The notes: generated from the letters alone by a model not told the origin. A stretch of DNA of 12,454 bases from Candidatus Rokuibacteriota bacterium (GCA_003221435.1 QHRS01000089.1:1-12454), one strand, 5' to 3'. Counted from the stretch's first letter, positions 1 through 8,364 are shown. Made by a program: numbers and translations.

Positions 1-26
1 ACCTCATCGCGGCGTCCTCGGCACCG

Positions 27-923
27 CTACCCTTTGACGCCTCCGGCGCCGAAACCGACGACGAGGTGGCGCTGGACGAACATGAAGAGGACCGCCAGCG
101 GCAGGGTCATGAGGACGGCCGCGGCCATCATGAGCCCCCAGTCCACGTGCACGCCCTCGAAGAAGTGCATGACGCCGACCGTGAGCGGGAGCTGCGTGAT
201 CGAGTTCATGAAGATCCGAGCGATCAGGTAGTCGTTCCACGCGACGATGAACGAGAAGATCGACGTCGCGATGATGCCGGGCAGGGCCAGCGGCAGCACG
301 ATCAGCCGGAAGACCTGGAACCGGCTCGCGCCGTCGATCAAGCCGGCCTCCTCGACCTCCAACGGGATCGACTTGAGGAAGGCCCACATGAGCCACATCG
401 AGAACGGCAGCGTGATGCTGAGGTACCCGAGGACCAGGCTGGGCAGCCGGTCGGCCAGGCCAAGCGGGACGATCAGCAGGAAGAGCGGGAAGACGTAGAT
501 GATCGACGGCGTCATGTAGCCGAGCAGGCTGAAGTAGGGAACGACCGACTGCCCGACGAACCGGAGCCGCGTGAGGCTGTAGGCGCCGAGCGTGCTGACG
601 GCGACGCAGAGCACGGTGGTCGTCACGGTCACGAGCACGCTGTTGACGAACCAGGTGAGGAAGTGCTGCGCCGGCGCCGTGGACGGCCGATATCCGGTCG
701 CGGTCTCAAAATACATCGGGCGCCCGGTCAGCAGGGCCGCGTAGTGCGCGCCGGTGATGTGCTCGGGAAGGAGCCGGAGACGGAGCATCTCCTCGTTGGG
801 CCGGATCGAGGTGCCCACGGCCCACAGCAGCGGAAAGCACACGACCGCCGTGATCAGGGTCAGCGCCGCATAGATTAGTGACGCCCGGAGCCGCTTGCGC
901 GTCGCGCGCCGCATCGCCGTCAT
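27..923 (-). CDS. ABC sugar-type transporter permease, MalG-like
   Basis: Inner-membrane permease of a carbohydrate-uptake-1 (CUT1) type ABC importer, 298 residues, the usual length for a MalG homologue. It should pair with the MalF-like protein just upstream to form the channel. A first membrane helix covers residues 16-38, a periplasmic loop follows, and about five more hydrophobic segments follow from residue 93. The cytoplasmic EAA loop that contacts the ATPase is clear at residues 191-211 (EEAGLIDGAS, then LPLALPG). The ATG at 923 overlaps the TGA of the upstream permease as ATGA, so translation is coupled; a second ATG three codons later is also possible. The transported substrate cannot be told from sequence. 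No ATPase gene lies in the window; it may follow beyond the left edge or be shared from elsewhere. Confidence 0.93.
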   Translation of the reverse strand: MTAMRRATRKRLRASLIYAALTLITAVVCFPLLWAVGTSIRPNEEMLRLRLLPEHITGAHYAALLTGRPMYFETATGYRPSTAPAQHFLTWFVNSVLVTVTTTVLCVAVSTLGAYSLTRLRFVGQSVVPYFSLLGYMTPSIIYVFPLFLLIVPLGLADRLPSLVLGYLSITLPFSMWLMWAFLKSIPLEVEEAGLIDGASRFQVFRLIVLPLALPGIIATSIFSFIVAWNDYLIARIFMNSITQLPLTVGVMHFFEGVHVDWGLMMAAAVLMTLPLAVLFMFVQRHLVVGFGAGGVKG

Positions 924-1864
924 GCCTCTTCCTGCTGGATCAGCCAGAGGTAGAGGACGCTGCCGCCGAACAGGACCGTAAGCATCACCACGCCCGTCGC
1001 CGCGGCCGCGCCGAGCTTGAGGTTGGCCGTGGCCTGCTCGAAAGCGTAGACGGCGAGGTTGAAGGTCGCCGTCCCCGGGCCGCCGCGGGTCAGGAGATAG
1101 ATCTCCTCGAACTTGTTGAAGGTCCAGATGGTGCGGAAGACGACGACCAATGCGAGAACGGTCTTGAGCTGCGGCAATGTGATGTGCAGGAAGGCCCGCC
1201 ATGCGCCGGCGCCGTCCACGGCGGCCGCCTCGTACAGCTCGAGCGGAATCACCTGCAGCCGGGCGAGGACGCAGATGACGACGAACGGCGTGAACTTCCA
1301 GACGTTGAGCAGGATCGTCGACACCATCGCCCACAGGGGCGTGGCCAGCCAGTAGATGGGCGCCGAGATCAGCCCCGACCCCAGCAGGACCGCGTTGACG
1401 ACGCCGAACTCGGGATTGAACATCCAGCGCCAGATCAGCGCGATCACCACCGTCGGCACCATGTACGGGAAGAGCAGCAGCCCCCGGAAGACGTTGATGC
1501 CCCGCAGCGTCTGGTTGAGGAGGAGCGCGATCCCGACGCCGAAGACCGTCTGGAGCACGATGGAGGCGAGCGTCCATACCACGGTCTGGCGCAGCGCGGC
1601 CCAGAAGACGGGATCGGCGAAGACGTAGCGAAAGTTGTCGAGGCCCACGAACGTGAGCGTCCGCTGGAACGGGAGCTTCTCGTAGAACGCCAGCCGCACG
1701 GCCTCGAGCGCCGGGTAGATGACGAACAGGCAGGAGACCACGGCGAACGGAAGCAGGAACAGGATGCCGAGCTGACGATCGGATAGCTCCCACGCGCGGC
1801 CGCGCGGGAGCTCCATCCGGCCTCGGTCGGCGGGCCGCGTCGTCGGGGAGACGGCCGTGCTCAC
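920..1864 (-). CDS. ABC sugar-type transporter permease, MalF-like
   Basis: Inner-membrane permease of the same CUT1-type importer, up to 314 residues. About 29 polar residues lead to a first helix at 31-53 (LGILFLLPFAVVSCLFVIYP), then five further helices. The EAA loop is at residues 212-231 (EAAAVDGAGAWRAFLHITLP), and a typical C-terminal TRGGPG motif follows near 259-264. The start at 1864 is GTG, 8 bases after the TGA of the binding-protein fragment, with no clear ribosome binding site. An ATG at 1816 (MELPRGRAW) has GAGG four bases upstream and is a fair alternative, which would shorten the protein by 16 residues. It overlaps the MalG-like gene by four bases. The family call is firm; the substrate is unknown. 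Confidence 0.93.
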   Translation of the reverse strand: MSTAVSPTTRPADRGRMELPRGRAWELSDRQLGILFLLPFAVVSCLFVIYPALEAVRLAFYEKLPFQRTLTFVGLDNFRYVFADPVFWAALRQTVVWTLASIVLQTVFGVGIALLLNQTLRGINVFRGLLLFPYMVPTVVIALIWRWMFNPEFGVVNAVLLGSGLISAPIYWLATPLWAMVSTILLNVWKFTPFVVICVLARLQVIPLELYEAAAVDGAGAWRAFLHITLPQLKTVLALVVVFRTIWTFNKFEEIYLLTRGGPGTATFNLAVYAFEQATANLKLGAAAATGVVMLTVLFGGSVLYLWLIQQEEA

Positions 1865-1871
1865 GCGCGGC

Positions 1872-3211
1872 TCAGCCGAGGAGCCGGAGGTGCTCGCGCC
1901 GTATCGCCTCGAGCTGCTGCTGGACCCACTTGACGGCGTCCCCGGCCGGCTGCTTGTCGAGGATCACCTTCTCGATGCCCTGGGCGAGGATGCTGCGCCC
2001 GTGGACGATGCCCGCCAGCGGATTGATGCCGCGGAGCAGCTCGTTGCCGGAGTTGCTCGCGTGCTTGAGCGCCTCCGTGTAGTACTCGAAGATCGTCCGG
2101 CGTTTGGTGGCGAAGAACGGGTGCTGCAGCAACCGCGGGTCCTGCACGACGTCCTGGAACACAGGCGAGACGTTCGGCACGAGCGAGTGCACGTAGCGGA
2201 TCGCCCACTCCTTGCTGCTCAGCACGTGGGTGAGCGCCTGCCGGACCTCGGCGACGTAGGGGTTGTTGTCCTTGGGGATCGCCCAGCCCTGGAAGTCGTT
2301 CCAGGTGTAGCGCTTGCCGGTCCGCGGGTGCCGTGCGTGCTGGTAGGCCTCCATGCCCTTGAAGAGGTCGGGGTTGATCTCGGCGGCCCGCCCGAACACG
2401 CGGCCCCAGTAGAAGACCATGGCCGTCTGGCCGGTCACCAGAGCTCACGAATGTACTCGAACGTCTCGACGGCCGCCGGGCTGTCGAACACGACCTGGAA
2501 CTTCGCGGCGGCGTCGAACATCCGCCCGCCGGCGCTGTGCAGCAGGCTGATGACGTAATAGTCGGTCGCGAGATTGCGCCCGAGCGCGAAGCAGAGGCCG
2601 TAGAGCTTGGTCTTCGCCTTGATCCGCTGCGCGGCGGCAAGCTGGTCGTTCCAGTCCCAGTCGCCCGGAGGCTTCGTCACGCCGGCCTCGCGCAGGATGT
2701 CGGTCCGGACCACGAGCAAGTGCGCCTGATGGTGGGCGGGCAGGATGTACTGTCGCCCCTTCCAGGCTCCCCAGTACTCCCAGCGCGCGGCCGGGATGAG
2801 CCGGGTGCGGCCGATCTTCTGGACCAGGTCGTCGACGGGCTCGAGGAGGCCTTCGGCCATGAGCTGGAACGCGATGGGCGACTCCACGCTGATACAGTGC
2901 GGGGGCCGGCCGGCGGCGAGATCGGTCATCAGCTTCGGATACACATCGGACCACGGGAGGGTCTCGATCGCGAAGCGGAGCCCGGGGGCGTGCTGCTGCG
3001 CCCACTCGTTCATCCCGTCGACGGCGACGGCACCGTAGGGACCGGGCTCGCCCCACACGCGAACCGTGCCCGTCTTGTCCGCGGCGCGCGCGGGGGCCGG
3101 CGGCCGGAACGCGGCCGCGCCCGCCGCCCACGTGAGGAATCGTCGTCGAGTCAGGTCGCGTGGCGGGCCGGCAGCCGAGGGCGCCGCCAACCCGCCACGC
3201 TCGGAGGTCAT
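1872..3211 (-). pseudogene. ABC solute-binding protein, fused at its start and split by a frameshift or deletion
   Basis: Extracytoplasmic carbohydrate-type binding protein (family 1), the expected partner of the two permeases downstream. The N-terminal part (3211 down to 2435, 258 codons) has its own Tat signal (TRRRFLTWAAG, residues 21-31) and binding-protein sequence such as TVRVWGEPGPYG, and ends at RELW followed by TGA. The C-terminal part (2438 down to 1872, 188 codons) continues in another frame from VTGQTAMVFYWGRVFG and carries TWNDFQGWAIPKDNNPY and a SGNELLRGINPLAGIVHGR segment. In intact homologues about 20 residues separate these two points, so a deletion of 3n+1 bases fits better than a single-base slip. 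The ATG at 3211 has no stop codon before it: the upstream gene reads straight in. The breakpoint has the form GTGA, so the C-terminal half could in principle be translated by coupling. A real pseudogene or an assembly error are both possible. Confidence 0.8.
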
Positions 3212-4447
3212 CCTCGGACGACCGATCAGGCCGATTTGCGAGTAGGCGTAGTTCTTCAGCTGCCGGAACTCGCGGGTCTCGGGCGACCGGATGCCATACG
3301 TGTCGCTCGCCATCTGGACCAGGAGCGGGCGCACGAACTTGTGGGCGGCGCCACTCGAGTAGGGCCAGTTCATGTCCGACAGGTGACAGTTCCACACCTC
3401 GATCGGCTGCGGTGGGAGCACCAGCGCGCCGTCCGGCCCGCGCTCGAGCAACCCGGCCTCGACCGGATCGCGCCGCGCCAGCAGCGCGCCGGCGTGCAGG
3501 AACTTCGCGACGTATTCGTAGCCCGGCCACAAAAACCGCGTCTCCTTGCCCTCCTGCTTGAGGTCGACGCTGCCGAACGCATGCGCGGCGCCGACGCCCA
3601 CGACGAGCTCGCGCGGCGCCCCGCGGTAGAGCATCTCGGCCACCACGTAGGCGGCGTGGGTGTGCACGTTGCCGCCGAAGGTGCGCGGCTCGAGCGCGAA
3701 CGAGCCGTCGTCCTTCCAGTAGTAGAGCCACGCTTTCGGATACTCGTGGATGGCGAGCACGGCGACCGCGAGGTCCCGGTCCGCCGGGATGCCGAAGTGT
3801 TCCTGGTAGAGGCGGGTGTGGTACTCGCTCAACCGGCAGTTCACGGCGCACGTGATGGCCATCCCGCCCGGGTGGTTGTGATAGAAGTCGTCGTGGCTCT
3901 GCGAGGAGGCGTAGTAGGGCTGGACCTTCAGGCCATTCGGCGGGAAGAGCTCCTCCACGTCGTCCTCGGTCGACATGTATTCGAAGCGGGCCAGCTCGTT
4001 GCGAATCGCCTCCCGGTCAGCGCGGGTCGGATAGAGCGAGAGGAACGTGATCTTCGGGTCGAGCAGGATGTCGAGCATCGGCTTCCGGTACGCCGGATTC
4101 CGCAAGGACTTGGCCATGTCGACGAGCTCCCGGTAGGCCGACATCACGAGGTGGGAGCGCTTGGCCATGTCCACCGCGCTCATCGACACGATGTCCGAGA
4201 GCTGGACCGGAGGGGGCAGCGTCGCGATCACCGACTCCGAGAGGGGCGTGAACACGCCGGGATAGGTCGCACTGCGCCGCTGCTGCGCGGCGGCGAGCGG
4301 AACGCGGGGTGCGGCCACCAGGGCCGTCGCGATCCCCGACGCCGCCGCGAGGAAGGTCCGACGGGACATGGCGGCCGGTCGCACCCCCGCGCCCGCGGTT
4401 AGCTTGTCGTCAGCATCTTCGCCGAAACGCCGGATAACTTCGTCCAT
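3212..4447 (-). CDS. Tat-exported HD-domain-like protein, running in frame into the binding-protein gene
   Basis: The protein part before the binding protein has 412 residues. The ATG at 4447 is chosen because AGGAGG sits five bases before it; an ATG at 4483 in the same frame lacks such a site. A Tat signal follows (SRRTFLAAASGIATALVAA, residues 29-47). The middle carries a histidine pattern like that of HD-type metal phosphohydrolases: HNHPGGMAIT (H190, H192), IHEYP (H234-E235), VHTH (H262, H264), AAHAFGSVD (H289, D295). The hallmark HD pair is therefore HE here. The HD assignment rests on pattern only; substrate and reaction are unknown. No stop codon ends this gene: after YAYSQIGLIGRPR the frame goes on into the ATG of the binding protein at 3211, giving a 670-codon reading frame with two Tat signals, ending at 2435. 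Confidence 0.7.
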
Positions 4448-4555
4448 GATGTCCTCCTCTACCAGACTGCCCTCGAGAGACATTCACGATTTACCGTTCG
4501 GCGTCCACCCCCGCGCCTGGAGCCGGTTCCGGTCGTCCGAGAGCGGAACGCTCAT

Positions 4556-5557
4556 TCACTGTTTGATGAGCCGCTTCCACGCCTCTATGGGCTCCGGGAC
4601 CGGGCCGTCCGCCTGTGGCGGCGGCGGGCCGCCAAGTGAGAAGGAGACGTGGTCACCAAAGTACATGACGTGGTGGCGTAGATTCTGGACCTTGCCGCGG
4701 CTCAGCATGACCGTGGGGGAGTCGAGCATGGTGTGCTGGTGCGTCATCACCCACTTCGTGGCCGGCTCGCTCCCTGCCCAGCCGGGAACGTTGACCCCGT
4801 TCACGTGATAGTGCATCGGGAGGACGACCTTGGCGTTGATCTTTTCCATGACCTTGTCGCCCCAGAAATGCGAGAGGATATGCCCCTCGTCGCTCACCGG
4901 CAGCATCGCAACGTCGATGTCGCTGATCATCTTCCAGATGTAGTCGGGCATTTTCTGGCGATTGTCGCCCCAATGGAGGATGCGCAACCCGCCCGTCTCG
5001 ATCAGAAACATGACGTTGTTCCACTGGTTCGTCTCATTGCCCTCGCACGGGTCTTCGTTGATCGCGCCCTTCATCCCGACCCGGTAGGTGTACTTCCCCT
5101 GGGGCACGCACATGTGCTTCTCGGCAACGCCGGTGATCTTGACGTCGCCGAGCTGGTAGCTCCCGGCCATGCGGTCGAGGATCATCGTCGCCGCGAGCCG
5201 ATCGAACCCGTCGTGGTCGAAATGCGAGTGCGTCACGAGCCCAATATCGGTGCGCGTGATGGGCATTTCCATCGCGAACCAGGAACCCCAGACGCCCGAT
5301 GGGTCATTGCGCCACGGGTCGATGAAAATCTCGACACCGCGCGGTGAGGTGACCTTGAACCCGCTCGCGCCATAAAAGCTGAAGGCGACTTGGCCGTTGT
5401 CGGGCCGGATGCCACCGGCCTGCTGAAACGCGATGACGCGGTCGTTGTTCGTCTTTTGCTTGTAGGAGACAGATTGGGCGGCCGGTTCACCCGCGAGGCC
5501 GATCGCGGCGAAGGTGCCCAGGATGATCCCCAGGGCCAGTTTTTTCTTCGATGACAT
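4556..5557 (-). CDS. Secreted MBL-fold metallohydrolase-like protein
   Basis: 333 residues with a Sec-type signal peptide (KKKLALGIILGTFAAIGLAG, residues 4-23, likely cut after PAAQS or nearby). The metal-binding motifs of the metallo-beta-lactamase fold are present: THSHFDHDG with H110, H112, D114 and H115; H148 in the EKHMC segment; HWGDN with D198; and LPMHYH with H249. The layout resembles UlaG-like hydrolases, which act on lactones or phosphodiesters, but the substrate cannot be predicted. The ATG at 5557 has only a weak upstream GAGAG, yet it sits exactly at the signal peptide. The gene stands between the HupE-like gene (gap of 127 bases) and the Tat HD-like gene (gap of 108 bases), all on the minus strand, so a shared transcript is possible. 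By eye its GC content is lower than that of the permease genes. Confidence 0.88.
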   Translation of the reverse strand: MSSKKKLALGIILGTFAAIGLAGEPAAQSVSYKQKTNNDRVIAFQQAGGIRPDNGQVAFSFYGASGFKVTSPRGVEIFIDPWRNDPSGVWGSWFAMEMPITRTDIGLVTHSHFDHDGFDRLAATMILDRMAGSYQLGDVKITGVAEKHMCVPQGKYTYRVGMKGAINEDPCEGNETNQWNNVMFLIETGGLRILHWGDNRQKMPDYIWKMISDIDVAMLPVSDEGHILSHFWGDKVMEKINAKVVLPMHYHVNGVNVPGWAGSEPATKWVMTHQHTMLDSPTVMLSRGKVQNLRHHVMYFGDHVSFSLGGPPPPQADGPVPEPIEAWKRLIKQ

Positions 5558-5684
5558 GGTTGGTCTCTCTTTCGTCTGCTCCTCTCCTGGAGGAGCGTTG
5601 TCTAGTCGCCTTTTCCGACGCGCCTAGCGGGCCGCCGGAAGAGGCCAGCGGCCTGGAGTGCAGGTGGCGGGGACCGTGACAGCG

Positions 5685-7079
5685 TCATAGCATCACGCGT
5701 TCCAGCACGAGCCTGATCCGCTCGACGGCCCAGATCCCGGCGACGGCAACGGAGGGCGCGACGACGGCAGCTCGACCCAGGGGCACGTAACGCGGTGCAT
5801 GTCGTTCCAGCAGCCGGAGCAGAGGCCACACGGCGAGGATCAGCGCGACCTGGCCGATCTCCACGCCAAGGTTGAACGAGAGCAAGCGAGTCCACAGGTT
5901 CGGCGCGTCGACCTGGAGGACCCTCTGGAGCACAAACGAGAATCCGAACCCGTGCAACAGGCCGATCCCGGCCGTGACCACAAACGTGCCTCCACCCGCT
6001 CGTCGCAGCAGCGCGACCGTCCCGGCGTAGATGATGCTCAAGGCAATCGCCGCCTCGATCGCCGGGACGAACCATAGCGCAGTCGGCGCCACGCCGAAGA
6101 AGCCGGCGATCAGGGTGATCGTGTGTCCGAGCGTGAAGCCCGTCACCCGCGCCAACAGGTTGGGAAGACCGAATGCGCCGATCGTCAGGCAGAGCACGAA
6201 GAGCACGTGGTCGGGGCCACCGAGGATGTGCAGAATCCCCTGCCACACGAAGGTGTAGACAGCCTCAATCCACGGCTGCGGGCCTGCTGGCGCCTTGGCA
6301 GCCGCTGTGTAATCGACTACGAGCGGTTGCTCGAGGGTCCCGAGCGCCCGAACGAGGTGGGGCTTGCCGTCGCGGTGGTCGAACAGGACGTTCGCGAGGC
6401 TCTCCACGCCCTTGAGGGCGGGGGTCGTCTTGGCCCCAAACACGTAGTAATTGCCGACCGGCCGGAGGGTCGGATAGAAGGCCTGCACGTCGACCACGGT
6501 CTCCCCCGCATAGACCGCGGCGACTCGGCTCTCGAAGGGTGGGCCCTGCAACGCCGCTCGGGCTTCGTCCAGGTTGGTGAACCGCGGCTGCTCGAGCGTG
6601 GGATACGCGCGCACCGCCTCGACGCGACCCCGCAGCAGGCGGCCGTCGGCGACCAGTGCGTGGCGTTCCACGACCAGCTGGCCGAGGCCGGCCGGGTCGT
6701 GGCGAAGAGCCCGGATGTCCAGGTAGTGCGTGAGCTGCCCGTCTTCCACACGGTCAAGCGTGTAGCGAGCCGGCATGGGCGTCCCGTCAGCCTGCGCGGG
6801 TCCAGTCAGGTCGGCCACGATCAGCGGCATGGGGAGGCGAACGTACAGCCTCAGCCCGTCGGCGCCATGTTCGACGTGAATCACCCGGATGTTCGATGTC
6901 AACATGAAGTGAGCGTGGGCGGGCTGGGCCGGGATCGCGACGGCCACCGAGGCGGCGATCAGAGCGCGCGTGATCATGCCGCCGGGGAACGCCGAGCCAA
7001 ATCCTGTTCTCTTCCCGCCGGCCATGGCCATTGCGGCACCCTGTCGGTTCTCGCGCCACCCTCTAAGGACAACTTCCAT
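5685..7079 (-). CDS. HupE/UreJ-type membrane protein with extracytoplasmic N-terminal domain
   Basis: Up to 464 residues. A signal peptide (MITRALIAASVAVAIPAQPAHA, residues 35-56 counted from 7079) leads to an extracytoplasmic domain of about 200 residues, then a six- to seven-helix membrane part. The membrane part shows the HupE/UreJ_2 signatures: GILHILGGPDHVLFVLCL, GFTLGHTITLIAG, IEAAIALSIIYAG, GLLHGFGFSFVLQ and SFNLGVEIGQVAL. Family members occur beside hydrogenase or urease genes and are proposed nickel or cobalt permeases, but many, as here, are orphans with a large N-terminal domain and no proven role. Start choice is uncertain: 7079 (ATG), 7031 (ATG after AGGG) and 6977 (directly at the signal peptide) are all in frame. 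The histidine and aspartate residues in the first and fourth motifs are candidate metal contacts. Confidence 0.85.
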   Translation of the reverse strand: MEVVLRGWRENRQGAAMAMAGGKRTGFGSAFPGGMITRALIAASVAVAIPAQPAHAHFMLTSNIRVIHVEHGADGLRLYVRLPMPLIVADLTGPAQADGTPMPARYTLDRVEDGQLTHYLDIRALRHDPAGLGQLVVERHALVADGRLLRGRVEAVRAYPTLEQPRFTNLDEARAALQGPPFESRVAAVYAGETVVDVQAFYPTLRPVGNYYVFGAKTTPALKGVESLANVLFDHRDGKPHLVRALGTLEQPLVVDYTAAAKAPAGPQPWIEAVYTFVWQGILHILGGPDHVLFVLCLTIGAFGLPNLLARVTGFTLGHTITLIAGFFGVAPTALWFVPAIEAAIALSIIYAGTVALLRRAGGGTFVVTAGIGLLHGFGFSFVLQRVLQVDAPNLWTRLLSFNLGVEIGQVALILAVWPLLRLLERHAPRYVPLGRAAVVAPSVAVAGIWAVERIRLVLERVML

Positions 7080-7169
7080 GCTCCCTACTGTCGCCGCCCG
7101 GGTTCGAGGTCCGACAGACTCGCCAGCTCTCGCCGGGTGGGCAAGCTGAGGGAGAATATCAGAAATGAT

Positions 7170-7222
7170 CGCGTATGGGGGGGGGCTCGGAGGGGGCCTC
7201 GGCGGCCCCCTTCGATGCTCTA
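7170..7222 (-). repeat. Gene-end GC-rich repeat, copy 3 (truncated)
   Basis: Third copy of the element that is tandem at 8365-8514. Over 39 aligned bases without gaps (7184-7222 against 8404-8442) I count 29 matches to copy 1. On the minus strand it begins with the stop codon of the ATP-grasp gene: TAGAGCATCGAAGGG here, against TAGACCATCGAAGGG behind the second MBL gene. It lacks the GCGCCGGC hairpin at the other end of the full copies. Confidence 0.6.
7187..7215 (-). terminator. GC-rich hairpin behind the ATP-grasp gene
   Basis: A stem of about 12 pairs starts five bases past the TAG of the ATP-grasp gene. Its core is GGGGGCC (7192-7198) and GGCCCCC (7204-7210) around the loop TCGGC, extended outward by A-T, G-U, G-C, C-G and T-A pairs. 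On the minus strand a C-rich run follows, not a U-tract, so a standard intrinsic terminator is not shown; the hairpin may protect the 3' end or act with Rho. It lies inside the repeat copy at 7170-7222. Confidence 0.4.
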
Positions 7223-8209
7223 GACGGCAACCGACTTCGGGATCGCCCGCGCACCCATTGCCTGCTCTCGCCGGCGCACTGTCGTCCGGCCCGACCCCGA
7301 CTCCGAGAAGAGGGCAAGTTCCCGTCCAAGAAATTTTGCGATCGCGTCCATGCCCGAGCGACCAGCCGCGGTCTCGGCCTCGGCATTGTAATTCGTATTG
7401 ATGTTCAGGTCGTACGTATAGGCGTTGCCCGCGTCGTCGACGATGAACTCGATCGCTCCGATCTCAACGTCATGGTGCTTCAGGAATCGGCGGTACGCAT
7501 CGAGGATCGGGTGGTCAAAGTCGGTCGGGATCTGGAAACCTGGTCGCCCGGCCTGGGAAGCGCACTCCGTATCGGCTGGGCACAAGTTGAACCCACGGCC
7601 CGTCTCCGACCTCAGGGCATACAGGAACTCGCCGCCGATAAATTCCGCACGCGTGATGAAGGGGTCGGGAGACTTGACGAGCTCCTGAACGACATAGACA
7701 CCGTCGACGGAGTCAACGAGACCATGGCTCTCGATGCGCCGCGAGAGCTCGTCTCTGCTCTCGAAACGAACGATCCCCAGCCCCTTCCCCCCACGATTGG
7801 GCTTGACGAGGAACGGCCTGCGGAACCGGCTGGCTGCCTCGACGAGTCGGTCCTGGCCGATGGCAGTCACCGTTTCCGGGATCCGGATCCCGAACGCGTC
7901 GAGCGCAACCAGCAGAGCGCTCTTGCTCATCGCAAGCTCGAGGGCCTCACGCCCGTTGACGATTCGCCGGCCGTGGGCTTCGAGCCACCGCAGCAGGACG
8001 CGGCAGTGCTCCACGGCTAACTCGTGCCCGCGCGTGTGCGCGGTGCCGCTCAGCCTGTTGAAGTAGACCCCCGGCGGTGGGGTATCGGACAGATCGACGA
8101 CATCCCGGTCGAGGAAAATCTCAGCGTGGGGTACACCTCGCCGCGTGAGCGCGGCGTCCAGAGGTGCGTACCAGCCGGGGCTCTCGTGAAGCACGTAGAC
8201 GCGTGTCAT
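7220..8209 (-). CDS. ATP-grasp ligase, RimK/glutathione-synthetase-like
   Basis: 329-residue cytoplasmic enzyme, no signal or membrane segment. The ATP-grasp core is visible: the ATP-binding loop VKPNRGGKGLGIVRF at residues 135-149, the VVQELV strand at 173-178 that holds the adenine-side residues, and the metal-binding end IEFIVDDAGNAYTYDLNINTN at 253-273 with E254, D267 and N269. A preceding alpha/beta domain (residues 1-90) contains FNRLSGTAHTRGHE. RimK-like ligases join an amino acid, often glutamate, to a carboxyl group on a protein, peptide or cofactor; the substrates here are unknown, and no obvious partner gene is near. The ATG at 8209 has AAGGAGG five bases upstream, and a strong promoter lies at 8245-8273, so this gene has its own transcript. 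It ends at a TAG that is also the edge of a repeat copy. Confidence 0.88.
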   Translation of the reverse strand: MTRVYVLHESPGWYAPLDAALTRRGVPHAEIFLDRDVVDLSDTPPPGVYFNRLSGTAHTRGHELAVEHCRVLLRWLEAHGRRIVNGREALELAMSKSALLVALDAFGIRIPETVTAIGQDRLVEAASRFRRPFLVKPNRGGKGLGIVRFESRDELSRRIESHGLVDSVDGVYVVQELVKSPDPFITRAEFIGGEFLYALRSETGRGFNLCPADTECASQAGRPGFQIPTDFDHPILDAYRRFLKHHDVEIGAIEFIVDDAGNAYTYDLNINTNYNAEAETAAGRSGMDAIAKFLGRELALFSESGSGRTTVRRREQAMGARAIPKSVAV

Positions 8210-8244
8210 TGCCCCCTCCTTAGGTCATCCAACAGGACGGCGAA

Positions 8245-8273
8245 AATATACGTATCTCGATAGAGATTGTCAA
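8245..8273 (-). promoter_or_regulatory. Sigma-70 promoter of the ATP-grasp gene, with palindromes in the spacer
   Basis: On the minus strand: TTGACA (8273-8268), a spacer of exactly 17 bases, then TATATT (8250-8245). The transcript would start near 8238, giving a leader of roughly 28 bases that contains AAGGAGG. The spacer holds ATCTC-TATC-GAGAT, and the palindrome ATACGTAT overlaps the -10 box; both are candidate operator sites, but no bound regulator can be named. Confidence 0.8.
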
Positions 8274-8364
8274 GATGGTCCTGAAACTGCCGCTTTTTCC
8301 CTCTGGGCCCGCGCGCGTCGCCGCGCCCCCGCGCCCGGGAGCCCTTCGGAATAGCTGGCCTCGA

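Noticed and set aside
924..1793. N-terminal extension of the MalG-like frame up to 1793
   Set aside because: It lies antiparallel in frame to nothing conserved: the stretch is arginine/glycine-rich shadow of the MalF-like gene. The hydrophobic MalG-like sequence begins at 923.
2537..4402. Long plus-strand open frame opposite the HD-like and binding-protein genes
   Set aside because: Composition is E/R/H/V-rich without any recognisable domain, typical of the antisense of a high-GC gene. The minus-strand frame has clear Tat signals and a strong ribosome binding site.
5579..5595. CTCCTC/GAGGAG hairpin upstream of the first MBL gene
   Set aside because: Six pairs only, no T-run after it, and the GAGGAG is too far from the ATG at 5557 to be its ribosome binding site.
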